This document shows positions 15,802-23,572 of a stretch of DNA of 64,000 bases, one piece after another; the first letter of the stretch is position 1, and every line of letters begins with the position of its first letter. A model generated the notes under the pieces. That model was given only the letters and a program-made list of their open reading frames with translations, searched no databases and was not told where the DNA came from. A program made the position numbers and the translations under genes. The stretch comes from Kordiimonas sp. SCSIO 12610. Its GTDB lineage: Bacteria; Pseudomonadota; Alphaproteobacteria; Sphingomonadales; Kordiimonadaceae. The DNA is taken from the NCBI RefSeq assembly GCF_024398015.1, contig NZ_CP073747.1, positions 1,622,501-1,686,500 on the forward strand, given 5' to 3'.

Positions 15802-17757
15802 ATGCAGATTAGATATTCAATTTTAAAAGCATCGTTGATTTTATTGTTTGTATTGAGTTCTTTCGGGGAAAATATCGTTCTGGGCGAAGGAAATGATATC
15901 GATACGGCGTCCGAGCCTGTTCAGGCTGCACGTACCTTGTTCGCACAAGGGGAACTGGCAGAAGCTATTAAACAGCTTAAAGCCATTGAAGAAACGAGCA
16001 GTGACCCGAACGATCATTTGAACATCGCTGAAATCTATAATGCGCTTCAGGATGGGATAGCAGCTGAAGTTGCCGTTGATAAGGCGATCGAATTGGGTGC
16101 TGATTTGAGTATCGCCCGCGTCTATAAAGCAAGGGCGTTATTGGTTCAGCGTAAGTTTCAAACCGCACTTGCTCTTTTTCGTGCGTTCGACATACCAGAA
16201 GAGCTCTCGGGTAAAGGGCTACAAGCGCAGGCAGAAGCGTTTTTTGGAGCAGGGCAATATGAAGCGGCGAATGAAATATTTAGAACCGTATTAAAAAATG
16301 ACCCCGAAAACCTCGAAGCCTTAAAGGGACTGGCGCAGGTAGCATTGCAAACTGGTAACTTAGCAGCAGCAAAGACAATAGCAGAAAAGGCGCAGACCAT
16401 AGATGCTGACGATACAATCGTGCATTATGTTTTGGGATCAGTCAGCCGGTTTGAAGGAAATACCCATGACGCCAGATCACACCTGAACAAGTCAATCGAG
16501 CTTTTCCCGCAGAATATCTTGTCGCTTCTCGAGCTTGCTGCAATTGAAGTTGCGGAGAAAAAGTTTGAGGCTTCGAACTCACTTCTGGATCAGGTTTACA
16601 TATTATATCCGGAACATCCGCAGGCTATTTATATTTCAGCTCAAATAGAAGCCTTAAAGGGCGAGTATGTTGAGGCGGAAATTCTTTTAGTCAAACTAAC
16701 ACAATATGCGAGTGTGTATCCGCCCGTGAACCATTTATACGGCATTGTGGCCTATCGGTTGGAGAATTATTCAACGGCTATTAGTAATTTGCGGAATTTC
16801 CTCGAGGTTGTCCCCTCACACAGGGAAACGCGCCTTGTGCTGGCAGATAGCTATAAGCAAAGAGTGCTCTACCGTGAAGCATTGGCTGTTTTGATGCCGT
16901 TGCTCCCTCCATCAAACCCAAAGGGTGATTTTGATGCTTTGATGTTGGCAGCGTCGGTGGCGACGAGTGCCGGGAAGCCCGATGACGGATTGAAGTATTT
17001 GCTACAAGCATCAAATATAAAAACGGGCTCGACTGAGAGCGCGGAATCGATCGATAAAAAGCTGGTTTATTCAAACGTCCTAGCTGGAAACTATGAAACA
17101 GCAGAAACCATTTTGAAACAAATCCAGAAATCGCAAAGCGAGCCAGCCTCAAATGAGGACAGAGTTCAGGATTTGATGGTTCTTGCGAATATTCAAATTA
17201 AAAAACGCGCCTACGATGAAGCCCTGGCTACCGCTAAGACGTTGATATCGCTGAGCCCTGATAAGCCTGAAGCCTATAATCTTTTGGCAGGGATTTATTC
17301 TCAGGCCAATAGAATTACTGAGGCGGTTGAGGCTTATTCGAAAGCACTTGAATTGAACGATACCTATATTTTGGCACGCCGAAATCGGGCACTTTTGTAT
17401 ATAAGAACAAATGAACTGGATTTGGCTTCAGCGGATCTATACGCAGTGCTGGAAAAACAAGCAGAGGATATCCGTGCCCGCGCAATTTTGGGACGCGTTG
17501 AGTTGCTCAGGGAAAATTATACTTCAGCGATTAACAATCTTGAAATTGCCCAGGAAGCATTTCCTGGCTCGTTGGATGTAACTGTCGATTACATCGAAGC
17601 TCTGTTTTTGGGTGGGTATGTGTCCAAAGCATTATCTGAATTGGATAAAGCGAACGAACTGGAATTTGCGAATAATAACCCGGCCCTTGTTAAAAGGCTA
17701 AAGAGGATATCAAAGGAAATTTTATCGCAAAGTGATAAGGATGGGCAAAATAACTGA
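15802..17757 (+). CDS. Large tetratricopeptide-repeat protein, exported
   Basis: 651-residue protein with an N-terminal signal peptide (residues 1-30, ending around NIVLG), so exported or periplasmic. The remainder is an array of at least a dozen TPR helix pairs, for example AVEAYSKALELNDTYILARRN and ALATAKTLISLSPDKPEAYNL, each with the alternating Ala/Gly/Tyr/Pro pattern. The architecture is like the PrsT TPR proteins that occur with exosortase systems, but the length and sequence do not allow that call. ATG 15802 gives a normal signal peptide; an ATG at 15760 lacks a ribosome-binding site. It is followed 109 bp later by a signalling module. Confidence 0.82.
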   Translation: MQIRYSILKASLILLFVLSSFGENIVLGEGNDIDTASEPVQAARTLFAQGELAEAIKQLKAIEETSSDPNDHLNIAEIYNALQDGIAAEVAVDKAIELGADLSIARVYKARALLVQRKFQTALALFRAFDIPEELSGKGLQAQAEAFFGAGQYEAANEIFRTVLKNDPENLEALKGLAQVALQTGNLAAAKTIAEKAQTIDADDTIVHYVLGSVSRFEGNTHDARSHLNKSIELFPQNILSLLELAAIEVAEKKFEASNSLLDQVYILYPEHPQAIYISAQIEALKGEYVEAEILLVKLTQYASVYPPVNHLYGIVAYRLENYSTAISNLRNFLEVVPSHRETRLVLADSYKQRVLYREALAVLMPLLPPSNPKGDFDALMLAASVATSAGKPDDGLKYLLQASNIKTGSTESAESIDKKLVYSNVLAGNYETAETILKQIQKSQSEPASNEDRVQDLMVLANIQIKKRAYDEALATAKTLISLSPDKPEAYNLLAGIYSQANRITEAVEAYSKALELNDTYILARRNRALLYIRTNELDLASADLYAVLEKQAEDIRARAILGRVELLRENYTSAINNLEIAQEAFPGSLDVTVDYIEALFLGGYVSKALSELDKANELEFANNNPALVKRLKRISKEILSQSDKDGQNN

Positions 17758-17866
17758 ATGAAGTTAGACAAATTAAACAAGCTTTAAGATTATTTTATTA
17801 GAAATGAGAATCGTGAACATGCGTAACTGTTTGCTGGTTCAAAACAATATTTAATGGATTTGATTT

Positions 17867-18169
17867 ATGGAATACCGTATCGAAAATAACGCTGGTGATC
17901 TTCGTGTCATTTTTTCAGGTGATATAACATTCACACAAAATGTGTCTTTTCGGAATATGCTGAAAGATATTTCTTCTCAGTCTGCTAATTCCTGCGTTTT
18001 CGACTTGAACGGCGTCGGTATGGTTGATTCTGCTGGCCTCGGAATGTTCCTGATCGCTAAAGAACAAGCGGATACCGGTGGATGGAAACTACACCTTGCT
18101 GGTGCTACAGGCCATGTAGCGAGCATGCTAAAACTTACTAAGCTGTCTGAGATTATTGAAGCCAGTTAA
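17867..18169 (+). CDS. STAS-domain anti-sigma factor antagonist
   Basis: 100-residue single STAS domain. Near the middle lies VDSAGLGMFLIAK, with the phosphorylatable serine in the D-S-[AG]-G-x-G motif shared with SpoIIAA and RsbV; the strand VRVIFSGDITF-like start (DLRVIFSGDITF) is also typical. When dephosphorylated this protein should bind the kinase encoded at 19428-20345 and free its target; the PP2C phosphatase encoded next door would reactivate it. The three genes are consecutive and co-directional, with gaps of 53 bp and a 4-bp overlap, a complete partner-switching module. Confidence 0.92.
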   Translation: MEYRIENNAGDLRVIFSGDITFTQNVSFRNMLKDISSQSANSCVFDLNGVGMVDSAGLGMFLIAKEQADTGGWKLHLAGATGHVASMLKLTKLSEIIEAS

Positions 18170-18222
18170 TAGGGTGCATCGCCTCCATAGAGTGTAACTG
18201 TAATTCCATGACGGGGGTCGAA

Positions 18223-19431
18223 ATGGATTCTGCTCATTCAGTCACAGAAGGTAATTTGCTGAAGACAATTCTCGGCGCGAATATTCTTGTCGTTGATGAT
18301 ATGCAGTTAATGCGCAAAATGATTGGCATGTGCCTCGAACGAGCAGGCTACAGCAATATTTCCTTCGCTGAAGACGGTGACGACGCCCTTAAAATGATCA
18401 GTGAAGGCATGCCTGATCTTGTCATTTTAGACCTTAATATGCCTCGCATGTCTGGTTACGAAGTGTGTAAGGCATTGCGCGCGAACCGCGAAACAGAAAA
18501 CCTTCCGATCCTTGTACAATCCGCATCAGAAACACCTGAAGAGCGCGTAGAAGTTTTTGCGTCAGGTGCAACTGATTTTGTCTCCAAGCCTATTAACCAA
18601 CCGGAACTCTTGGCACGGGTTCAAATGCACCTTGAAAACAGGTTCATGATCCAAAATCTTTCGGACTTCCATGATCATATGCAGCGTGAATTGTCGTTAG
18701 CCAAAGAAATGCAACATGCGCTTTTGCCTCAGGATAGTTTGATCGAAGAGGTTGAACAAAAGGCCGGAATGGTGATTGAGGCCGAGTATCAGGCATCCTT
18801 TGAACTTGGTGGTGATTTATGGGGTTTGTGGCCCATTGATGATACATCATTTGGTATGTTTGTGCTGGATATATCCGGGCACGGAGTTGGGGCTTCCTTA
18901 AATACCTTTAGGGTTCAGGCAACCATGGGTCGTCACAAACATCTCTATCATGATCCGGCTGCCTTTTTATTAAATTTGAATAGTGACTTGGTTGAAAGCT
19001 TTCCTCTTGGTCAATTCGGAACCATGTTTTATGCGGTGATTGACACGGAAAGCGGCGCTATTACCTATGCGGGTGCTGGTGCCCCTCGGCCATTTATCAT
19101 ATCTGACGACAATGTTCGCACTTTGGATAGTGCAGGAACGCCGATCGGAATAATTGCTTCCGCAACATATGAAAATCTGACAGATCAATTGAACGAAGGC
19201 GAAAGCCTGTTTTGTTATTCAGACGTTTTAATTGAAACACCTTTTTCTAATGGTGAAATGTTGGGTGAAAACGGACTGCGTGATCTCGTTTCATCCAAAC
19301 GATCTGAAGGCGTTGGTGAGAAACTTGTTGAAAAACTTCTCGCCACGTTTTTCGAGGAAATACAAACATCATTACCGGATGATTTAACCGCCGTTGCCTT
19401 TCATAGAACAAAGAAGGTTGCAGGATCATGA
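18223..19431 (+). CDS. Response regulator with PP2C-type serine phosphatase output (RsbU-like)
   Basis: 402-residue protein. Residues about 20-135 are a receiver domain with ILVVDDMQLMR (acidic pair), DLVILDLNMPRMSG (phosphoacceptor Asp) and VSKPINQPELL (Lys). After a coiled linker (about 140-180, ELSLAKEMQHALLPQD, the usual N-helix of RsbU phosphatases) comes a PP2C/SpoIIE domain with GGDLWGLWPIDDTSFGMFVLDISGHGVGASL, holding the metal-binding aspartates. It should dephosphorylate the STAS protein next door when its receiver is phosphorylated. Start at 18223: GGGGG lies just upstream, whereas ATG 18208 would contain that site within its coding region. It overlaps the next gene by 4 bp. Confidence 0.9.
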   Translation: MDSAHSVTEGNLLKTILGANILVVDDMQLMRKMIGMCLERAGYSNISFAEDGDDALKMISEGMPDLVILDLNMPRMSGYEVCKALRANRETENLPILVQSASETPEERVEVFASGATDFVSKPINQPELLARVQMHLENRFMIQNLSDFHDHMQRELSLAKEMQHALLPQDSLIEEVEQKAGMVIEAEYQASFELGGDLWGLWPIDDTSFGMFVLDISGHGVGASLNTFRVQATMGRHKHLYHDPAAFLLNLNSDLVESFPLGQFGTMFYAVIDTESGAITYAGAGAPRPFIISDDNVRTLDSAGTPIGIIASATYENLTDQLNEGESLFCYSDVLIETPFSNGEMLGENGLRDLVSSKRSEGVGEKLVEKLLATFFEEIQTSLPDDLTAVAFHRTKKVAGS

Positions 19432-20345
19432 GCGGCGATGACCTTCTGATTAGCAACAGTTCGAAAGCAAGTGTTGCAGCCATAACGAATTGCCCCGTGC
19501 ATGGGGAAAAGCTTCTGGGGTTGTCGTGTCACGATTTTGAAATCGTAATTTGTGCTTCTTTCGAAGAAGTCGCTAAACTTTTCCATAGCCCGAACTCAGA
19601 GTTAACGATGATCATTATCGCGGCCGACGTCACAACCGAATTGGCAGTTGATTATTTGAATAGATTTCAGAACACGCCTGATTATCAAAACCTGCCAGTA
19701 ATTGTTATCAGGCCGGAAGATAATGATGATGATGAGCTTGAACTTCTCTCAAATGGCGCACTTCAGATTATTGATGAGGCTATAGCCTATACGGATACAA
19801 TGACAAATAATGTCATCCGCATCATTAAAAAGTCCAGCAAGCTAATCGAGCTTGAAGGTGCAATTAGCAGACACAAATGCGCGACGAGCAATATAAGTTA
19901 TGCTCGCTTCAAATTTAAAACGCGCGAGGAAGCAAATAATATTGCCTTGTTGCTATCGAATAACATGGCGCAACCAACGCTTGCTTATACAGGATTGCTA
20001 GAGCTTCTTTTAAACGCGGTGGAGCATGGGCTTTATGGCTTTGGTACAGAGCGTAAAAGCAAGCTTATTAACGCGTGTCAATTTGAAGAAGAAGTTTCAA
20101 AACAAAAAGCAATCGTCAGCGAAGATAACCGGTTCGTTAGTTTAGAGTTTCAGAAAACGGATGAAGACTATCGGTTTATCATTTTGGATGATGGCGATGG
20201 TTTTGATTTCACACGCATGGAAACCGTCGATACAGCGAATATTGATCGCAAAAATGGCCGCGGTGTCATGATGGCAAAACATTGCTTTGATAGCCTACAA
20301 TATTCAGAGGGTGGCCGCTGCGTTACGGCTACAATATCCCTTTAG
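19428..20345 (+). CDS. Partner-switch serine kinase (RsbW-like HATPase) with N-terminal receiver-like domain
   Basis: 305-residue protein. The C-terminal third is a GHKL ATPase: LLELLLNAVEHGLYGFG is the N box, ILDDGDGFDF the G1 box, and NGRGVMMAKHCFD the G2 lid. This is the type of kinase that phosphorylates STAS antagonists. The N-terminal half (residues about 25-140) looks like a receiver fold, with MIIIAADVT and LPVIVIRPED in the positions of strands 3 and 4, but the aspartate phosphosite is unclear, so it may be a pseudo-receiver. The kinase would hold a downstream target (sigma factor or enzyme). No target is encoded in this cluster. Translation is coupled to the phosphatase gene (ATGA). 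Confidence 0.82.
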   Translation: MSGDDLLISNSSKASVAAITNCPVHGEKLLGLSCHDFEIVICASFEEVAKLFHSPNSELTMIIIAADVTTELAVDYLNRFQNTPDYQNLPVIVIRPEDNDDDELELLSNGALQIIDEAIAYTDTMTNNVIRIIKKSSKLIELEGAISRHKCATSNISYARFKFKTREEANNIALLLSNNMAQPTLAYTGLLELLLNAVEHGLYGFGTERKSKLINACQFEEEVSKQKAIVSEDNRFVSLEFQKTDEDYRFIILDDGDGFDFTRMETVDTANIDRKNGRGVMMAKHCFDSLQYSEGGRCVTATISL

Positions 20346-20350
20346 TCGTT

Positions 20351-21247
20351 CTAGCGTTTCCCTGCAAAAGCATCGCGGTGTTCGATCAGCATATCATTCA
20401 GATAATCGAACATAGCTCTAATGCGTGCGCTGCGCTTAAGGTCAGCATGGCTTACCAGCCAGATATCAGCAGAAAACACTACATGCTCGTCAAATAGTCG
20501 GACGAGGTTTTCGTCCTTGGAAGCGAGAAAACACGAATAAGCACCAATCCCATACCCCTCGCGAACAGCGGTGGACAAAGCAAGCATGTTATTTGACCTG
20601 AAGGCTGAAGCATTGCCATTCAGCATGTTCTTGCGTGAATATGTATTTGTGTAGGCAAGCATTTCATCGTGTGGAAGGATGATATCATGATCGTTTAAGC
20701 TCGTTAGGCTTTCTGGTTTCCCTTTCCTTTCAATATAGTCTTTGCTGGCGTAAAACCCATAATTCATCGTTACCGTCTTTTTGGCAATCAGGTCGTTTTG
20801 CTCTGGCCGGAACATTCTCATGGCGATATCGGCTTCGCGCCTTAGAAGGTCCGCCGTATTATTTTCGACTTTCACTTCAACAGTGATGCCCGGAAACTTG
20901 TCTCTGAAAGGGCGGATACATTTTACAAGCCATTCTGCACCAATAATTTCAATAGCAGAGACAACAACACTTCCCTTGAGGGCTTCATCACGTCCAGTGA
21001 TCAGGCGTTCAATTGCATGCACATCATCACTCATATGACGAATATGGTCGATTAGTTGTTCACCGAGGCCCGTTAGTTCCAGCCCATTTCGTGTTCTTGC
21101 AAAAAGTTCTGCACCAACTGTTTCTTCAAGTGCCGTCAGGCGCCGTGATAGCGTAGGTTGGCTGACATTTAATTTGGGGGCGGTCGCTGACAGGCTGCCA
21201 TGTTCGGCCATTGCTAAAAAATATTTCAAGTCATCCCAGCTTAACAT
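20351..21247 (-). CDS. LysR-family transcriptional regulator
   Basis: 298-residue LysR-type regulator. The N-terminal winged helix-turn-helix (MLSWDDLKYFLAMAEHGSLS, then SATAPKLNVSQPTLSRRLTALE) is followed by the linker helix and a periplasmic-binding-protein-like effector domain with the typical VRPFRDKFPGITVEV and ADIAMRMF pieces. It is of the branch often found with single-gene targets. It is transcribed divergently from the small ORF and TPR gene at 21334-21929, and its own start lies close to a dyad at 21260-21277; such regulators often repress themselves and control the divergent gene. The inducer is unknown. Confidence 0.92.
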   Translation of the reverse strand: MLSWDDLKYFLAMAEHGSLSATAPKLNVSQPTLSRRLTALEETVGAELFARTRNGLELTGLGEQLIDHIRHMSDDVHAIERLITGRDEALKGSVVVSAIEIIGAEWLVKCIRPFRDKFPGITVEVKVENNTADLLRREADIAMRMFRPEQNDLIAKKTVTMNYGFYASKDYIERKGKPESLTSLNDHDIILPHDEMLAYTNTYSRKNMLNGNASAFRSNNMLALSTAVREGYGIGAYSCFLASKDENLVRLFDEHVVFSADIWLVSHADLKRSARIRAMFDYLNDMLIEHRDAFAGKR

Positions 21248-21259
21248 TGCATCGCCTTT

Positions 21260-21277
21260 TTATTCATAAATGAATAA
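21260..21277. promoter_or_regulatory. Likely LysR-regulator operator
   Basis: TTATTCAT (21260-21267) and ATGAATAA (21270-21277) are perfect 8-bp inverted arms with a 2-bp spacer, 13 bp upstream of the LysR ATG (21247). It contains an AT-rich dyad of the T-N11-A class bound by LysR regulators. A second, weaker copy, AATTCATATTTGAA, lies at 21302-21315 on the side of the divergent genes. Confidence 0.6.
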
Positions 21278-21333
21278 GTAAAATTCAATATACAACACTT
21301 TAATTCATATTTGAAGGCTTTATATCGAAGTTT

Positions 21334-21450
21334 ATGAGTGCAGCGGCAGGAAATGCGGCAGGAAATGCGGCAGGAAACATGACGGGCTGTGGCTGTACTC
21401 GTGAACATAAAGGAAAGGAAATTTTATGTTGTACCGATTTACAAAACTGA
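21334..21450 (+). CDS. Candidate small protein with Ala-Ala-Gly-Asn repeats and Cys-rich end
   Basis: A 38-codon open frame starting ATG at 21334. It reads as MSAAAGNAAGNAAGNM, then TGCGCTREHKGKEILCC and a short end. Its 5' half consists of the three tandem 12-bp repeats. It has no clear ribosome-binding site and overlaps the start of the TPR gene at 21426 in another frame. The Cys-Gly-Cys and Cys-Cys pairs would suit a metal-binding or modified peptide, but the frame may equally be a by-product of the repeat in the 5' leader of 21426-21929. No family is recognised. Confidence 0.25.
   Translation: MSAAAGNAAGNAAGNMTGCGCTREHKGKEILCCTDLQN
21343..21378 (+). repeat. Three tandem 12-bp repeats in the leader of the TPR gene
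   Basis: GCGGCAGGAAAT occurs three times head to tail at 21343-21354, 21355-21366 and 21367-21378 (the last ending C instead of T). The unit is a multiple of three bases, so it encodes AAGN-type repeats in frame. GC content is above that of the surrounding AT-rich leader. The copies include GGCAGG elements that could bind a ribosome or a protein. Confidence 0.9.
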
Positions 21451-21929
21451 CTGCGGTCTTAATCACGATGTCTATAAGTTTTAGTTTAGCAGCCGAGGCG
21501 CAAAGTACGAAAGTTTACCACATGGCGCGTGATAAAAATATTGAGCGGGGCATGAAAGCTATTTCTGACCAGAATTTTGAGAAAGCATCGCATAACTTAT
21601 GGCGGGCTGCCAATTCCAATCAAACCAAAACGCGTCAGGTAACAATTTATAATAATATCTGCGCGGTGGAATTTGTACTGGAACGCTATGAAAGTGCTCT
21701 TAATGCGTGCGACAAGGCCTTGAAACTGGACCGCATCAATTGGCGTGTACTGTTAAACCGCGGAAATATTTACAGAGAAACAGGTTATTTTGATAAAGCA
21801 CGATTAGATTACAGGGCCGTTTCTAAGCTTCGGCCAGGCGAACCCATGTTACCCGAAGCCCAAAGGTCCCTCGCAATTAAGGAACAAAAGCTGTTAGCGA
21901 CCAAAGTCGCGGTTGTTACATCCCATTAA
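21426..21929 (+). CDS. Exported TPR-containing protein
   Basis: 167-residue protein. Residues 1-25 are a signal peptide (SISFSLAAEA before QS). Two to three TPR helix pairs follow, clearest in SALNACDKALKLDRINWRVL and LNRGNIYRETGYFDKARLDYRAV. The repeat pattern suggests a periplasmic adaptor. Divergent LysR regulator 20351-21247 probably controls it. An AAAGGAAAGGA ribosome-binding region precedes the ATG. Proteins of this size and layout are common in Alphaproteobacteria with no known partner. Confidence 0.78.
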   Translation: MLYRFTKLTAVLITMSISFSLAAEAQSTKVYHMARDKNIERGMKAISDQNFEKASHNLWRAANSNQTKTRQVTIYNNICAVEFVLERYESALNACDKALKLDRINWRVLLNRGNIYRETGYFDKARLDYRAVSKLRPGEPMLPEAQRSLAIKEQKLLATKVAVVTSH

Positions 21930-21972
21930 GAAAATAATCAGCCAAATTAATAATAAAATATTTGTAAGATAA

Positions 21973-22022
21973 ATTTCGCTCCCCATACTAAAGATATAGG
22001 CCAATTTACGAGGGAGCGAAAT
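21973..22022. promoter_or_regulatory. Inverted repeat covering the ribosome-binding site of the 22023 gene
   Basis: ATTTCGCTCCC (21973-21983) and GGGAGCGAAAT (22012-22022) form a perfect 11-bp inverted repeat separated by 28 nt. The right arm contains the GAGGGAG ribosome-binding site and the first two bases of an ATG at 22021. In RNA this would hide translation initiation; as DNA the two half-sites lie about four helical turns apart. Promoter-like hexamers (TTGTAA near 21962, CATACT near 21984) raise the alternative that transcription starts inside the loop. Confidence 0.6.
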
Positions 22023-23549
22023 GTGCCAACACCACGACAAGCGAACGTGATGAATAAATTCATAGATGTATCACAAATCATAAAACGAAAACTGGCAGGA
22101 TTAACAAGTTTTGCAGCCCTGTCATTGAGCGTTAGTTTATCAGCCCATGCTTTACCACTACAAACAACGGGTGCGGGATTTACGCCAGTTAGCGAAACCC
22201 AGTGTTTTCTCGCTGGTTCAACCGAGAGGCTGGACTGCAAAACCTATCACCTTCCATTGGATTACAGTGATCCAAATGGTGACACAGTTGAGGTCTTTGC
22301 TGCCGTTATGCCCTCGCGTGGCGGTAAAGCAGCAGGCGACCCATTGGTTCTATTGGCTGGGGGCCCGGGGCAGGCAGCAAGTGAAGTTATTCAGTTGGTT
22401 GATGTTGCCTTTGGCGATCTTCGAAACGGTCGGGATGTTTTGATTGTTGATCAACGGGGAACAGGGCGTTCGCACCCGATTTCATGTAAAAATGTCGATA
22501 GCGAAATTGTAACGCTAGAAGATTATTCAGAAGGTGTAAAAGCCTGCCGTGAGGCAGAGCCGCTCCCTGTAAGGCATTTTAACTTTGATAATATTATTCG
22601 TGACCTCGAAGAAATCAGAGCGTCCTTGGGATATGAAAAATTAAATTTGTGGGGCATTTCGTGGGGAACGCGATCTGCTGCACATTACCTGCGTAGATAT
22701 CCTGATCGGGTTCGCAGCATTGTTGTGGACGGTGTTCTGCCGCCACAGGTTCCGCTCGTTGCGACCGTCGCGGATAGCGTAGAGCGTGCAAAAAGATTAT
22801 TGGTCGAAGACTGCGAAAAAAGCCTTGCTTGTATCGCCAGGTATCCTGATATTGATGGAATGATTAATAGATTACTGGATAAAGCAAAATCAGGTGATTT
22901 GGTTTTTGATGGTATTAACCCCTTAACGAATGAACGTGAAACAACGGAAATTAATTTTATAGGTGCAGTTAACGGCTTGCATGCATTATTCTATAATGCT
23001 GATGCGACAACCTCCATTCCTTATATGTTAGACGAAGCCTTGAAGGGAAATCTAAATCCGTGGCTTGTTTTCTCCTTTAATGCATCAACAGATGAACCTC
23101 CAATTTATCCGGGATCGTTTTTGTCGATATTCTGCGGTGAAGAAATGAGCAAGGTAACTGCCGCGTCTGCAAAGGCTGCTGGTAGCGATAGCTTTGCCGA
23201 AGACGCGCATTACCAACTCTGGAATGCAGGCTGTGAAGCGTGGGATTATGTTCCCGCAGCTGAGGACAGCCATGAAATATTAGAAAGCGATGTACCAACG
23301 CTTGTTTTGTCAGGAAACCTTGATCCAATCACCCCTCCTATGATGGGTGACGAGTGGGTAAAGAGCTTCAGCAACAGCAGGCATATCGTTGTGAATGGTA
23401 CCGGGCATAATACAAGTTTTACAGCCTGTATGCCGGGACTAATTACCAGCTTTATCAAAAACCTTGATGTGGATGCTTTGGATACTGGCTGCATGGATCA
23501 CCTGAAACGGTTACCGATTATTACGGGCCCAAATGCAACTGTTCAGTAA
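22023..23549 (+). CDS. Secreted alpha/beta hydrolase, tripeptidyl-aminopeptidase-like (S33)
   Basis: 508-residue exported hydrolase. The signal peptide (around residues 24-43, LTSFAALSLSVSLSAHA) precedes a catalytic domain with LLAGGPGQAAS (oxyanion loop), VDQRGTGRS and the nucleophile elbow in LWGISWGTRSA. The C-terminal TAP domain carries the Asp (SGNLDPITPP) and His (NGTGHNTSF) and paired cysteines (CGEEMSKV... CEAWDY) that could form disulfides. It probably releases amino acids or peptides in the periplasm. The GTG at 22023 suits the GAGGGAG site; an in-frame ATG at 22050 would give a shorter, more standard signal peptide. It is followed closely by the NatAB-like exporter. Confidence 0.9.
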   Translation: MPTPRQANVMNKFIDVSQIIKRKLAGLTSFAALSLSVSLSAHALPLQTTGAGFTPVSETQCFLAGSTERLDCKTYHLPLDYSDPNGDTVEVFAAVMPSRGGKAAGDPLVLLAGGPGQAASEVIQLVDVAFGDLRNGRDVLIVDQRGTGRSHPISCKNVDSEIVTLEDYSEGVKACREAEPLPVRHFNFDNIIRDLEEIRASLGYEKLNLWGISWGTRSAAHYLRRYPDRVRSIVVDGVLPPQVPLVATVADSVERAKRLLVEDCEKSLACIARYPDIDGMINRLLDKAKSGDLVFDGINPLTNERETTEINFIGAVNGLHALFYNADATTSIPYMLDEALKGNLNPWLVFSFNASTDEPPIYPGSFLSIFCGEEMSKVTAASAKAAGSDSFAEDAHYQLWNAGCEAWDYVPAAEDSHEILESDVPTLVLSGNLDPITPPMMGDEWVKSFSNSRHIVVNGTGHNTSFTACMPGLITSFIKNLDVDALDTGCMDHLKRLPIITGPNATVQ

Positions 23550-23572
23550 TCATCAAGCGCAAGGAAAATATA

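Noticed and set aside
15802-17757. PrsT of an exosortase locus
   Set aside because: No exosortase or EpsH-type genes in the window and no lipobox; TPR repeats alone are not specific.
21343-21378. CRISPR-like short repeats
   Set aside because: Twelve-base units are head to tail without spacers, and no cas genes are present.
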